Under the pieces are notes generated by a model. It saw only the letters and a list, made by a program, of their open reading frames with translations. It was not told the origin of the DNA and ran no database searches. Positions 34,647 to 44,687 of a DNA stretch of 56,117 nucleotides are shown piece after piece. Both the position numbers and the translations under genes were made by a program. The stretch is from Gammaproteobacteria bacterium. Its GTDB lineage: Bacteria > Pseudomonadota > Gammaproteobacteria > Steroidobacterales > Rariloculaceae. The stretch covers positions 1 through 56,117 of the forward strand of contig JAJEFE010000020.1 in the NCBI GenBank assembly GCA_022820625.1. Reading direction: 5' to 3'. Within the stretch, counting starts at the first letter, position 1. Every line of letters starts with the position of its first letter.

Positions 34647-35873
34647 ATGACCAGGAAGACCACGCTTGCCGCGGCGACGCTTGCGGGCGTTGCACTCGCA
34701 GGCTGCGCCGGCCCTTCGGCTGACCCGCAGCCACCGCGGGAAATGGCGGTGGCCGCCGCAGAGGGCAGTGCGCAGCCGCATCTCGACCTGGGCGAGGACG
34801 GCACGGCGTTCCTGAGCTGGCTCGAACCCGCCGGCGACAGCTATGCCCTGCGGGTGGCTACGAGCACCGGCGATGCCTGGTCGGCGCCCGGCACAGTCGC
34901 CACCGGCGACGACTGGTTCGTCAACTGGGCCGACTTTCCCTCGGTCACGCCCATCGGCGGCGATGTCCTGGCGGCCCACTGGCTGGTGTACCAGCGACAG
35001 GGCTTCGGCTACGACGCCGTGATGTCCATATCCACCGACGGCGGCGCCACCTGGCGCGAACCCATGCTGTTGCACACCGATGGAACGGATACCGAGCACG
35101 GCTTCGTCACGCTCTTCCCCTGGCAGGATGGCCTGGCCGCGGTCTGGCTCGACGGCCGCAACATGATCGTGGACGGCGAGTTCGCCTTCGAGGACTCGGC
35201 TGGAGAGCCTCTCGGCATGAGCCTGCGCTACGCGCTGTTCGGCGCGGATGGCGAGCGGCGCACGTCCGAACCACTCGACCCGCTGGCCTGCGACTGCTGC
35301 CAGACCGACGTGGCATTCAGTGGCACGGACGTGCTGTTGGCCTACCGCGATCGAACCACAACGGAGGTTCGCGACATCACGCTGCGGCGGTTGACGGCCG
35401 ACGGATGGCAGTCGCCGATGGCATTGGCCCCCGACAACTGGGTGCTGGAAGCCTGTCCCATCAACGGCCCCGCCATCGCCGCCCGCGACGATCAGGTCGC
35501 CGTGGCGTGGTTCAGCGCCGCCGGCAACCGCCCGCTGGTCCGCGTCGTGCGCTCCAACGACGGCGGACACACCTTCGGCGACGCCATGGACCTGGACTCC
35601 AGCGGCAGTTACGGCCACGTCGACATCGCGGCGCTGCCCAACGGCGAGACTGCCGTGAGCTGGCTACGCAGCGAAGCGGACGGCCTCGCCCTGGTACTGA
35701 GATTGATCGACCGCGCCGGCAATTTCGGCGAACCCATCACGGTCGCATCCATCGATATCGCCGGCCCGCTGGACTTCCCCCAGATGGTGTTCGACGGAAC
35801 GCGCCTGGTCTTCGCATGGACCGGCTTCGGTGAGGAGCAGAGGGTGAAATCCGCGGTTGTAGGAGTCTATTGA
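34647..35873 (+). CDS. Lipoprotein with sialidase-like beta-propeller, CDCC motif
   Basis: The 408-residue product has a lipoprotein signal with lipobox LAGC (TLAGVALAGCAGP), placing it in a membrane by a lipid anchor. The mature part has repeated beta-propeller-like blades, including Asp-box-like motifs STDGGATWREP and SNDGGHTFGD, as in BNR/sialidase proteins. A LACDCCQTDVAFSG segment holds three cysteines in four residues, suggesting metal binding or disulfides. The ATG at 34647, preceded by GAGGAT, is preferred over 34632. No catalytic sialidase residues can be assigned, so an enzyme role is not claimed. Confidence 0.8.
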   Translation: MTRKTTLAAATLAGVALAGCAGPSADPQPPREMAVAAAEGSAQPHLDLGEDGTAFLSWLEPAGDSYALRVATSTGDAWSAPGTVATGDDWFVNWADFPSVTPIGGDVLAAHWLVYQRQGFGYDAVMSISTDGGATWREPMLLHTDGTDTEHGFVTLFPWQDGLAAVWLDGRNMIVDGEFAFEDSAGEPLGMSLRYALFGADGERRTSEPLDPLACDCCQTDVAFSGTDVLLAYRDRTTTEVRDITLRRLTADGWQSPMALAPDNWVLEACPINGPAIAARDDQVAVAWFSAAGNRPLVRVVRSNDGGHTFGDAMDLDSSGSYGHVDIAALPNGETAVSWLRSEADGLALVLRLIDRAGNFGEPITVASIDIAGPLDFPQMVFDGTRLVFAWTGFGEEQRVKSAVVGVY

Positions 35874-35919
35874 GGAACCGGTGCAAGCCGGCGTTTCGGG
35901 ACCGGCGCGGTTCCGGAGA

Positions 35920-38900
35920 TCAGTGGCTGTACGCGAACCCGATCTTCGACGGGAAGAAATCCTCGAGGATGAGGTAACAGCACGGCACCAGGAACAGCGT
36001 GATGAAGGTGGCGAAGACCACGCCCCAGGCCAGCGAGATGGCCATGGGAACGACGAACGCCGTGGCCGGGTTCTGGTTGAGCATCAACGGCATGAGTCCC
36101 GCGAACGTGGTGATCGACGTGATGACGATGGGGCGAAACCGCACGACGGCGGATCGGTGCGCGGCCGTGTACGCATCGGCGCCCATCCGCCGCTGCCGGT
36201 TGGCGTAGTCCACCAGGACCAGGCTTGAATTCACCACGACGCCCGCGAGAGCGATCAATCCCAGGATGGAAGCGGTCAGGATGGTCCAGCCCATCACCAT
36301 GTGCCCGATGACCGCGCCGACCGAGGCAAACGGAATGACGCTCATGATCACCAGCGGCTGCGCGTAGGAACGCAGCGGGATGGCCAGCAGCGCGTAGATC
36401 ATCAGCAGCGCCAGGGGGATGAGATTGAACAATCCCGAGTACGATTCATCCCGTGCCTCCTGTTGGCCGGTGAGGGAATAACTGATACCGCGGTAGCCGG
36501 ACAGGATTCTCGGCAGGGAGTCGCCCAGGAGGGTGCCAAGCACGGCCTCTGCGGAGACGATGTCCCTGTCCACGTCGGCACGCACGGTGACGACGCGCTG
36601 TCGATCCACCCGGGTAATGTCGGAGTAGCCTCGGCCGAGGGTGAACTCCGCAACCGCCGCGAAGGGCATCTCCGTGCCGTCGGCGGCGCGAATCCGCATG
36701 TCTTCCAGGTCGCCCAGGGAGCGCCGCTCGTGTTCGGGATAACGGACCATGACCCGCACGTCCTCCGTGCCTCGCTGTACTCGCTGAACTTCCTCGCCGT
36801 AGAAGGCCTGCCGCGCCTGCCGCGCCAGGTCGTTCAGGGTCAGGCCCAGGAGCCGCCCCTCGGGACGAAGCGTCAGTTTTGCTTCCTGTTTCCCGGAACG
36901 AAACGAATCGGCGATATCCACGACACCGTCGAAACGCGCCAGTTCGCCACGCAATTCCGCCGCGGCGAGTGCCAGATCGTCGACGTTCCTGCCCTGCAGC
37001 TGAATTGAAATGGCGTCTCCGAGCGCGAGCCCGGTGGTTCCGAAGGTCAGCAACACGCTGTCGTAAATCGGGCCCGTCAATTCGCGCCAGCGCTCCGCCA
37101 TGGCGGTGACGGAGATGTTGCCGCGCTCGCTTACCGGAAGTACGGACAGCACCAGTTCGGCCGTATGGCTTTGCGGAGCGGCCCTGAAGCGGCCGCCCAG
37201 GGGCTGACCGACCGACGAGAAGATATGCTGGATGAGCGAGGAGGAGAGATTCGGATAGGTGGCGTCCAGTTCGGCCTTCAGTTCGATTGCCGCCGCCTCG
37301 ATCTGCCTCGCCGCCCGGGCCGTCTCGGCTATGTCGATTCCCTCCGGCATCTCCAGGCGGGCAACGAGATTGTCGCCCTCCGAAGCCGGGAGGAACGCGA
37401 CCTCGACCCGGCCGCTGGCGATCAATGCGAACGTGACCAGCAGTATGCCGAGGCCGGTTGTCAGCGTCACGTAGCGCCACTCCAGTACGCGCTCCAGTGC
37501 CTGCCCGAAGGTCTCATGGGCAAACCGTTCCATCCCGAACGAGATTCTGCTCTGAAACCGGCTCCAGCGGCCGGCGAGGCCGTTGCCGGCGGAGTCGGGG
37601 TCGGTCATTTTTCGGTGCGCCAGGTGCGCCGGCAGGATGAGCTGGGATTCGATGACACTGAACACCAGGCAAATGACGACAACGTAGCCGATGACCGAAA
37701 AAAGCTGACCGATTTCGCCCGGCGTGAAAATGAGCGGCATGAACGCCGCAACGGTCGTGATGACGCCGAAGATCACCGGCACGGCCACTTCCGCCGTGCC
37801 CTCCACGGCCGCCGTCATCCTGTCCTTGCCGTGGCGTTCGTGGGCGAACACGCGCTCCCCCACGACGATGGCATCGTCGACCACGATTCCCAGGACCAGG
37901 ATGAACCCGACAACGGAGAGCGTGCTGATGGTGATTCCCACAGCCCCGAATACGGCGATCGTACCCAGCATGGCGATGGGGATGCCGGCTGCCACCCACA
38001 TGGCCAACCGAAACTGCAGCGGCAGGGCCAGCAACACGAGCACCAGGGCCAGTCCGCTGGCGGCGGCTCCAAGCAGGATATCGATCCGGTCCCTGAGCAC
38101 CCGGGATTCGTCCTGCCAGATGGCCACCTCGATGCCGTCCGGCATGCGCGTGCGGGCTTCTTCCACGTAGGCCGAAACCTGTTCGACGATCTCCACGACA
38201 TCTTCATCGCCGATCTGGTAGACCTTGATCATCGCGGCAGGCATGCCGTCGAAGCGGGCCTGGGTATCGCCTTCCTGGAAGCCGTCGACAATGTTCGCGA
38301 CCTCGTCCAGGTAGACGCGCGTACCATCCTCCCGCGACAGGACGACGATGTCCCGGAAGTCCTCGCTGCGATAGGCCTGCCCCTGGGTCCTGAGCATGAT
38401 TTCCCCGGCGGCCGTCCGGAGCGATCCGCCCGGCATGTCCAGGGACGACCGCCGCACGGCGTCGGCCACCTGGTCGAACGTCAATCCCAGCCGCCGCAGC
38501 GTTTCCTCGGACACCTCGATGGAGATTTCGTCGGGCCGGACATAGGTCACCTCGACTCTGGAGACTCCCGGCAGCGCGGCGATTTCCTCGCGCATCTCCA
38601 GCGCGATCTCCTTCAGGGTACGCTCGTCGGCATTTCCGTAGATCGCGATTTCCGCGCCGTCGTTGAGCAGGGTCAGCAGCGATACGATGGGCCGTTCCGT
38701 CTCCACGGGCAACGTGTTGATGGCGTCCACCTGGCTCTTGACTTCGTTCAGCACCTGGATTCGGTTGGCGCCTTCCTCTATTTCCACGACGACCCAACTG
38801 CGGCCTTCGCTCGAGGTGGAAGTGATCCGGTCAACGCCCTGGAGGCCCTCCAGCGCTTCCTCGATCCTCAGGCTGACGCCGTTTTCCACCTCCTCGGGCG

Positions 38901-39066
38901 CGGCGCCCAGGTAAGGCACGGTCACCTCGACAATGCCCACATCGATGGGCGGCATTTCCTCCTGCCGAAGCTGAAAGACCGAAATCAGGCCGCCGACGAT
39001 GAGAATCATCATCAACAGGTTCGCGGCGACGGGGTTGCCGACGAACCAGCCGATGATGGGCTTCAT
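35920..39066 (-). CDS. RND efflux permease (copy A)
   Basis: The 1048-residue product has the RND layout: an N-terminal helix (NPVAANLLMMILIVGGLISVFQLR), two large periplasmic loops and helices 2-6 and 8-12. The paired aspartates of helix 4 are in GIVVDDAIVVGERV. The Lys of helix 10 that AcrB uses is replaced here by Asn/Ser (GVVVNSSLVLVDYAN), typical of a different RND subgroup. It would export hydrophobic compounds with the adjacent adaptor and an outer-membrane channel encoded elsewhere. It is a close paralogue of copy B, equal in length. Its ATG overlaps the adaptor stop. Confidence 0.92.
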   Translation of the reverse strand: MKPIIGWFVGNPVAANLLMMILIVGGLISVFQLRQEEMPPIDVGIVEVTVPYLGAAPEEVENGVSLRIEEALEGLQGVDRITSTSSEGRSWVVVEIEEGANRIQVLNEVKSQVDAINTLPVETERPIVSLLTLLNDGAEIAIYGNADERTLKEIALEMREEIAALPGVSRVEVTYVRPDEISIEVSEETLRRLGLTFDQVADAVRRSSLDMPGGSLRTAAGEIMLRTQGQAYRSEDFRDIVVLSREDGTRVYLDEVANIVDGFQEGDTQARFDGMPAAMIKVYQIGDEDVVEIVEQVSAYVEEARTRMPDGIEVAIWQDESRVLRDRIDILLGAAASGLALVLVLLALPLQFRLAMWVAAGIPIAMLGTIAVFGAVGITISTLSVVGFILVLGIVVDDAIVVGERVFAHERHGKDRMTAAVEGTAEVAVPVIFGVITTVAAFMPLIFTPGEIGQLFSVIGYVVVICLVFSVIESQLILPAHLAHRKMTDPDSAGNGLAGRWSRFQSRISFGMERFAHETFGQALERVLEWRYVTLTTGLGILLVTFALIASGRVEVAFLPASEGDNLVARLEMPEGIDIAETARAARQIEAAAIELKAELDATYPNLSSSLIQHIFSSVGQPLGGRFRAAPQSHTAELVLSVLPVSERGNISVTAMAERWRELTGPIYDSVLLTFGTTGLALGDAISIQLQGRNVDDLALAAAELRGELARFDGVVDIADSFRSGKQEAKLTLRPEGRLLGLTLNDLARQARQAFYGEEVQRVQRGTEDVRVMVRYPEHERRSLGDLEDMRIRAADGTEMPFAAVAEFTLGRGYSDITRVDRQRVVTVRADVDRDIVSAEAVLGTLLGDSLPRILSGYRGISYSLTGQQEARDESYSGLFNLIPLALLMIYALLAIPLRSYAQPLVIMSVIPFASVGAVIGHMVMGWTILTASILGLIALAGVVVNSSLVLVDYANRQRRMGADAYTAAHRSAVVRFRPIVITSITTFAGLMPLMLNQNPATAFVVPMAISLAWGVVFATFITLFLVPCCYLILEDFFPSKIGFAYSH

Positions 39067-40250
39067 GACCCGGGTACTCCGGGCGCTCCGGTCCCGACGT
39101 CGGTCACGACTTCCACGCGCATGCCGTCGACCACCGCCTGCAGCACGGAGATGCAGACGAGATCGCCATGGTCGAGTCCGCCGCCGATATAGGCATCTTC
39201 TCCGTAGATGCGCGCAATATCGACGGTCCGGAACCGTAACCGGCTGTCGTCGTCCACGACCAGGACCTGGTTGCCGTTTCGGATCGCGGACCGCGGCAGT
39301 ATCACGATGTCTTCGGTCGAACGGCCCTGAATCTCCGCGTTGACGAACAAGCCTACCGGCGGCGGTACGTAGTCAGGGTCCCTGGCGGCGTTTTCCGCAG
39401 CACTGACGCGCGCGACGGCGTGCACCATGCGGCTGCGCAGGTCGATCTCCGCTTCGGTGCGCGCCAGTTTGCCGTGCCATTGGTACCGCGTTCCGGCAAA
39501 TTCCGCGGAGAGCATGACATCCGGGGCAGTGGCTTCATCCAGTTCGCCGCGCTGCATGGGCGGAAGATCCAGGTAGGCGAGCTGCCGGTCCGCGATCGGC
39601 AGCCGAATTTCCACGTAGTCCACCGCGTACAGGCGCGCGATGGGTGCGCCGCGGCTCACAAATTGCCCCGGGTCGACCTGCTCGGCCCGAACCAGTCCCG
39701 TGAAGGGCGCAATCACCTCGGTTCTGGCCAGGTCGCGTTCTGCCTGTTCCAGCGCCGCCCGGGCATCGTCCAGCGCGGCGGACGCGACTCGTGCGGCCCG
39801 CATCCCCGTTTCCACGTCGGAAGGGCTGATGAGCCGGCGGGCTTCCATTTCCTGGAGCCGTTCCAGTTCGAACCGGGCGAATTCGTCTTCCGCCGTCGTT
39901 CGGTTCACCGCCGCCCGCGCCCTTTCCAGGTTGCTGCGGTAGTCCCGGTCGTCGATCCTCAGCAGCGGTTCGCCTTCCTCGAAATAGCCGCCGGACACCA
40001 GGTTCGGGGAAATCCACACGACGTTGCCCGAAACCTCGGGCACGAGATCCGCCTCGGTGCGGGGAGAGACCGTGCCCTGCGCGTGCACGATCATGCGTAC
40101 GCTTGCGGGCGCCACCTCGACCACGCGCACGGCCGGCGCCACGGCTTCGGGCTCGCTCGGGGCAAGTTGCCGGCTGGTCGCCAGCAGGATCAGCGCAATC
40201 GCCAGCGAAACGGCCAGCACGGCCACCGCGACCAGGGGCTTGCGTTTCAT
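39063..40250 (-). CDS. RND periplasmic adaptor (copy A)
   Basis: The 395-residue product has an N-terminal membrane anchor (LVAVAVLAVSLAIALILLATS) without a lipobox Cys. Family motifs are VSPRTEADLVPEVSGNVVWISPNLVSGGYFEEGEPLLRIDDRDY, a central alpha-hairpin and the VIAPFTGLVRAEQVDPGQFVSRG lipoyl segment. It links the permease to an outer-membrane channel. The ATG at 40250 has a GAGGAAGAG ribosome binding site. It is co-directional with copy B, 112 bases upstream, so all five genes may form one transcript. Confidence 0.9.
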   Translation of the reverse strand: MKRKPLVAVAVLAVSLAIALILLATSRQLAPSEPEAVAPAVRVVEVAPASVRMIVHAQGTVSPRTEADLVPEVSGNVVWISPNLVSGGYFEEGEPLLRIDDRDYRSNLERARAAVNRTTAEDEFARFELERLQEMEARRLISPSDVETGMRAARVASAALDDARAALEQAERDLARTEVIAPFTGLVRAEQVDPGQFVSRGAPIARLYAVDYVEIRLPIADRQLAYLDLPPMQRGELDEATAPDVMLSAEFAGTRYQWHGKLARTEAEIDLRSRMVHAVARVSAAENAARDPDYVPPPVGLFVNAEIQGRSTEDIVILPRSAIRNGNQVLVVDDDSRLRFRTVDIARIYGEDAYIGGGLDHGDLVCISVLQAVVDGMRVEVVTDVGTGAPGVPGS

Positions 40251-40325
40251 ATGTGCTCTTCCTCGGCGGCGAACAGTCACGCGACGGCTACCGGCGTGCG
40301 CGCGATATTGTCTGCCCGAACGCTA

Positions 40326-40346
40326 CACGGTTTCTGCGCAACCGTG
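40326..40346. terminator. Inverted repeat between the two RND operon units
   Basis: CACGGTT and AACCGTG form a perfect 7-bp stem around a 7-base loop, in the 112-base gap between copy B's permease and copy A's adaptor. There is no T-tract on either side. It could reduce read-through or bind a regulator. Confidence 0.3.
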
Positions 40347-40362
40347 CAAGCGCACCGGCCGC

Positions 40363-43300
40363 TCAGGCGTATTGGCGCGCCAACGCGGGCTCCGTCGGGA
40401 AGAGATCCTCGACAATCATGTAGAGGCACGGCACCAGGAACAGGGTGATCCCGGTGGCGAAGAGAACGCCCCAGGCGAGCGAGATGGCCATCGGCACGAA
40501 AAAGGCCGTGGCCGGGTTGTCGTTGAGCATCAGCGGCATCAGCCCGGCAAAGGTGGTGGAGGAGGTGATCAGGATCGGCCGGAAGCGCACGATGCAGGCG
40601 CGATGTACGGCCGCGCGCACGTCAACGCCCATACGCCGCTGCCGGTTGATGTAGTCCACCAGCACGAGGCTGGAGTTGATCACGACCCCCGCCAGGGCGA
40701 TCAGTCCGAAGATGGACGTGATGATGATCGACCAGCCCATGATGAGGTGTCCGATGATGGCGCCCAGCGCGCCGAAGGGAATGATGCTCATGATCACCAG
40801 CGGCTGAAGATAGGAGCGCAGCGGGATCGCCAGCAGCGCATAGATCATCAGCAGCGCGACGGGAATGAAGTTCATCAGTCCGCCGAAGGACTCGTTTCTC
40901 TGTTCCTGCTCGCCGGTCAGCGAATAGCCGATGCCGCGGTAGCCGGACAGGATGCCCGGCAGCGCCTCGGCCTCGAGCGTTCGCAGGACGGCTTCGGGGG
41001 TCACCACGTCGCGGTCCACGTCGGCGCTCACGGTGACCACGCGCTGGCGGTCGACGCGCGTGATGGTGGAGTAACCCCTCCCCAATTCGATCTCGGCCAC
41101 CGCGGCGAACGGAATCTCCGTGCCGTCTGCGGCGCGGATGCGCATGTCTTCCAGGTCGCCGAGGGAACGCCGCTCGGCTTCCGGGTAACGGACCATGACC
41201 CGGATATCCTCCACGCCCCGCTGTACGCGCTGCACTTCCTCGCCGTAGAAGGCCTGGCGCGCCTGGCGGGCCAGGTCGTTCAGCGTCAGCCCCAGTTGCC
41301 GGCCCTCGGGAAGCAGCGAGAGCTTGGCCTCCTGCTTGCCCGAGCGAAACGAATCGGTAATGTCCTGAACGCCGTCGAATCGTGCCAGTTCCGCGCGCAG
41401 CTCCGCTGCGGCGTTGGCCAGGTCGTCCACGTTCCGGCCCTGCAGGCGGATCGAAATGGCGTCGCCCACGGTGAGGCCCGTGGTCGCGAACGTAAGCGAG
41501 ACGCTGTCGTAGACGGGGCCGGTCAACTCGCGCCAGCGGTCCGCCATGTCGGTGACGGACACGTTGCCGCGTTCGCTCAGCGGCAGGATCGACAGCACCA
41601 GTTCCGCGGTATGGCTCTGGGGCGCGGCCCTGAATCGGCCGCCCAGTGTCTGGCCGACGGAGGTGAAGATATGCTCGATCAGCGAGGGCCGGTCGGGGTT
41701 GGCGGCGTCCAGTTCGGCCTTCAGTTGCAGGGCCGCTTCCTCGATCTGCCGCGCCGCCCGGGCGGTTTGTTCCACATCCACGCCCTCCGGCATCTCCACC
41801 CGCGCGACGATGCTGTCGCCCTCGATCTGGGGCATGAACTGGATCTCGATCCGGTCGCTCAGCACGAGGCCCAGCGCGACCAGCAGCACGCTGACGCCGA
41901 GCGCGAGCGCGGTGTAGCGCGACTCGATGACGCGATCCAGCGCCGGTCCGAAGGTGTCCCGGGCAAAGCGCTCGAGGCCGGTGGCGATGCGTCGCTGTAA
42001 CCGCCGCCACGCCGCGTGAAAGTCGTTGATCTCGTCCGTCGGGGCGGGCAGCTTGCGGTGCGCCAGGTGAGCCGGAAGGATGAGCTGGGATTCGACGATG
42101 CTGAAGAACAGGCAGATGGCGACCACGTAACCGATGACCGAAAGCAACTGCCCGAGATTCCCGGGCGCAAACATGAGCGGGGTGAAGGCCGCGATGGTGG
42201 TGAGCACGCCGAAAATGACCGGCACCGCCACCTCGGACGTGCCTTCGATCGCCGCGGTGAACTGATCCTTGCCCTGCTGCTCGTGGGCGTAGACGCGCTC
42301 GCCCACCACGATGGCGTCGTCCACGACAATGCCGAGCACGAGGATGAAGGCGACCACCGACAGGGTGCTGATGGTGATGCCCAGGGGACCGAAAACGGCG
42401 ATGGTGCCCAGCATGGCAATGGGAATCCCGGCCGCGACCCACATGGCCAGCCGGAACTGCAGCGGCAGGGTCAGCAACAGCAGCACCAGGGCCAGCCCGG
42501 TTGCTGCGGACCCGAGAAGAATGTCGATGCGCGCCTGCAGCGTTTCGGACTCATCCCGCCAGATCGTCAGGTCGATGCCGTCGGGCATGCGGCCGCGGGC
42601 TTCCTCCACGTAGGCCCGGACCGTTTCGCTGATCTCCACCACGTCCTCGTCGCCGACCTGGTTGACCCGGACGATGGCCGCGGGCCTGCCGTCGAATCGG
42701 GCCTGGGTGTCGCCTTCCTGAAAGCCGTCGATGATGGTGGCGATCTCGTCCAGGTACACTCGCGTGCCGTCTTCCCTGGATACAACCACGATGTCGCGGA
42801 AGTCCTCGCCGGTATAGGCCTGCCCCTGGGTCCGGAGCAGGATCTCTCCGGCGCCTGACCTGATGGATCCGCCGGGCATGTCAAGCGAAGTGCGGCGCAC
42901 GGCACTGGCCACCTGGTCGAAGGTGAGCCCCATCCGCCTGAGGGTCCGCTCGGAGACTTCGATGGAAATCTCGTCGGGGCGCACGTAGGCCAGCTCCACG
43001 TTTGATATGCCCTCCAGCGCCGCGATCTCCTCGCGCATTTCCAGGCCCAGTTCCTTCAGCGTGCGCTCGTCCGCGTCGCCGCTGATGGCGATTTCGAGCC
43101 CGTCGTTGAGGGTCGTCAGCAGCGACACGATGGGGCGCTCGGTTTCAACGGGAAACGTGGAGATGGCGTCGATCTGGCTCTTGATTTCGTTGGCGGTCTG
43201 GATCCGGTTGGCGTCGGCTTCCAGTTCCAGCATCACGCCGCCGTTGCCCTCGCCGGCGGTCGAGGTCATCCGGAAGATGCCCTGGATGCCTTCCATGGCC

Positions 43301-43509
43301 TCCTCGATCCGCAGGTTGACGCCGTTCTCGACTTCCTCCGGCGCGGCGCCCAGGTAGGGGACCGAGACCGACACCATGTCCAGCTCGATGGGCGGCATTT
43401 CTTCCTGCCGGATCTGGAACACGGAAATGAGTCCGCCGACGATGAGGATCATCATCAGCAGGTTGGCCGCGACCGGGTTGCTGACGAACCAGGCGATGAT
43501 GCGTTTCAT
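40363..43509 (-). CDS. RND efflux permease (copy B)
   Basis: The 1048-residue product aligns end to end with copy A by eye: the same N-terminal helix, GIVVDDAIVVGERVYAHE for the helix 4 aspartates and GVVINSSLVLVDYIN in helix 10. Differences are concentrated in the periplasmic parts. Copies A and B most likely arose by duplication of an adaptor-permease pair. Its ATG overlaps its adaptor's stop as ATGA. It is nearer to the GntR gene than copy A, so probably the more strongly expressed unit. Confidence 0.92.
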   Translation of the reverse strand: MKRIIAWFVSNPVAANLLMMILIVGGLISVFQIRQEEMPPIELDMVSVSVPYLGAAPEEVENGVNLRIEEAMEGIQGIFRMTSTAGEGNGGVMLELEADANRIQTANEIKSQIDAISTFPVETERPIVSLLTTLNDGLEIAISGDADERTLKELGLEMREEIAALEGISNVELAYVRPDEISIEVSERTLRRMGLTFDQVASAVRRTSLDMPGGSIRSGAGEILLRTQGQAYTGEDFRDIVVVSREDGTRVYLDEIATIIDGFQEGDTQARFDGRPAAIVRVNQVGDEDVVEISETVRAYVEEARGRMPDGIDLTIWRDESETLQARIDILLGSAATGLALVLLLLTLPLQFRLAMWVAAGIPIAMLGTIAVFGPLGITISTLSVVAFILVLGIVVDDAIVVGERVYAHEQQGKDQFTAAIEGTSEVAVPVIFGVLTTIAAFTPLMFAPGNLGQLLSVIGYVVAICLFFSIVESQLILPAHLAHRKLPAPTDEINDFHAAWRRLQRRIATGLERFARDTFGPALDRVIESRYTALALGVSVLLVALGLVLSDRIEIQFMPQIEGDSIVARVEMPEGVDVEQTARAARQIEEAALQLKAELDAANPDRPSLIEHIFTSVGQTLGGRFRAAPQSHTAELVLSILPLSERGNVSVTDMADRWRELTGPVYDSVSLTFATTGLTVGDAISIRLQGRNVDDLANAAAELRAELARFDGVQDITDSFRSGKQEAKLSLLPEGRQLGLTLNDLARQARQAFYGEEVQRVQRGVEDIRVMVRYPEAERRSLGDLEDMRIRAADGTEIPFAAVAEIELGRGYSTITRVDRQRVVTVSADVDRDVVTPEAVLRTLEAEALPGILSGYRGIGYSLTGEQEQRNESFGGLMNFIPVALLMIYALLAIPLRSYLQPLVIMSIIPFGALGAIIGHLIMGWSIIITSIFGLIALAGVVINSSLVLVDYINRQRRMGVDVRAAVHRACIVRFRPILITSSTTFAGLMPLMLNDNPATAFFVPMAISLAWGVLFATGITLFLVPCLYMIVEDLFPTEPALARQYA

Positions 43510-44687
43510 GATCCGGCCACGCCCGGGGTCGGCTCGTCCTCGACGACTTCAACGCGCATGCCGTCGATCACCGCCTGCAGCACCGAAATACATACCCGTT
43601 CGCCCTTTTCCAGTCCGCCGTCGATGTAGGCGTCGTCTCCGTAGATGCGGGCGATGCTCACCGTGCGGAAGCGCAGCCGGTCGTCCCCGTCCACGACCAG
43701 CACCTGGTTGCCGTTGCGGATCACCGATCGGGGCACCACGACGACGTTTTCCGCGGACAGCCCCTGGATTTCCGCCTCGACGAACAGGCCCACCGGCGGA
43801 GGCACGTAGGCCCCGTCGCCTGCGGAATCGTCGGCGATCCGGATTCGCGCGACAGCATTGACCATGCGGCTGCGGGTGTCGATCTCCGCTTCGGTGCGCA
43901 CGATCGTGCCGTGCCACTTGTAGTGCTGTCCGGCGAAGTCCGCCGACAACACCACGTCCGGGGCGACGGATTCGTCCAGTTCGCCGCGTTGCATGGGCGG
44001 GATGTCGAGATAGGCAAGTTGCTGATCCGCGATGGGCAGGCGCACCTCCACGTAATCCACCGCGTACAGCCGGGCGATGGGGGCGCCGCGGCTGACGAAC
44101 TGGCCCGGGTCGACCTGCTCGCTGCGCACCAGGCCCGTGAACGGCGCGAGCTGCTCGGTACGGGACAGGTCGAGTTCGGCTTGGTTCACCGCCGTGCGGG
44201 CATCGGCGAGCGCCGCTTCGGCGACCCGTGCGGCCCTCATCCCCGTTTCGACGTCGGACGGGCTGATGAGTCTGCGGGCTTCCATTTCCCGAAGCCGTTC
44301 CAGTTCGAAGCGGGCGAATTCGTCTTCCGCCACGGCCCGGTCCACGGCCGCGCGGGCCCGTTCCAGGGCGTACCGATAGTCCCTGTCGTCGATTCGCAGC
44401 AGCGGTTCGCCTTCCTCGAAGTACCCGCCGGCGACCAGGTTCGGGGAGATCCACACCACATTGCCCGAGACCTCGGGCACCAGGTCCGACTCGGTGCGGG
44501 GCGACACCGTCCCCTGGCTGTGGACCACCATGCGCTCGCTGCCGGGGTTCACGTGCATGACCCGGACGGCCGGAGCCACCGGCTCGGGCTCGGTCGGGTC
44601 GAGTTGCTGCCGGGTCAGCAGCAGCATTGCAGTAATGGCCGTCGCAACCGCCAGGGAGGACACCGCAACCAGGGTTCCGCGTTTCAT
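43506..44687 (-). CDS. RND periplasmic adaptor (copy B)
   Basis: The 393-residue product matches copy A closely: VSPRTESDLVPEVSGNVVWISPNLVAGGYFEEGEPLLRIDDRDY, the hairpin with LERLREMEARRLISPSDVETGMRAARVAEAAL and LAPFTGLVRSEQVDPGQFVSRG. An N-terminal membrane helix anchors it. Its ATG at 44687 shares one base with the TGA of the GntR gene, giving translational coupling between regulator and pump. Confidence 0.9.
   Translation of the reverse strand: MKRGTLVAVSSLAVATAITAMLLLTRQQLDPTEPEPVAPAVRVMHVNPGSERMVVHSQGTVSPRTESDLVPEVSGNVVWISPNLVAGGYFEEGEPLLRIDDRDYRYALERARAAVDRAVAEDEFARFELERLREMEARRLISPSDVETGMRAARVAEAALADARTAVNQAELDLSRTEQLAPFTGLVRSEQVDPGQFVSRGAPIARLYAVDYVEVRLPIADQQLAYLDIPPMQRGELDESVAPDVVLSADFAGQHYKWHGTIVRTEAEIDTRSRMVNAVARIRIADDSAGDGAYVPPPVGLFVEAEIQGLSAENVVVVPRSVIRNGNQVLVVDGDDRLRFRTVSIARIYGDDAYIDGGLEKGERVCISVLQAVIDGMRVEVVEDEPTPGVAGS

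Noticed and set aside
34152..35618. Minus-strand 488-codon frame opposite the amidase and lipoprotein genes
   Set aside because: It spans two well-supported plus-strand genes and has no domain signature.
37165..39192. Plus-strand 675-codon frame opposite RND copy A
   Set aside because: Antisense shadow; a similar frame (40024-42000) lies opposite copy B because the two copies are homologous.
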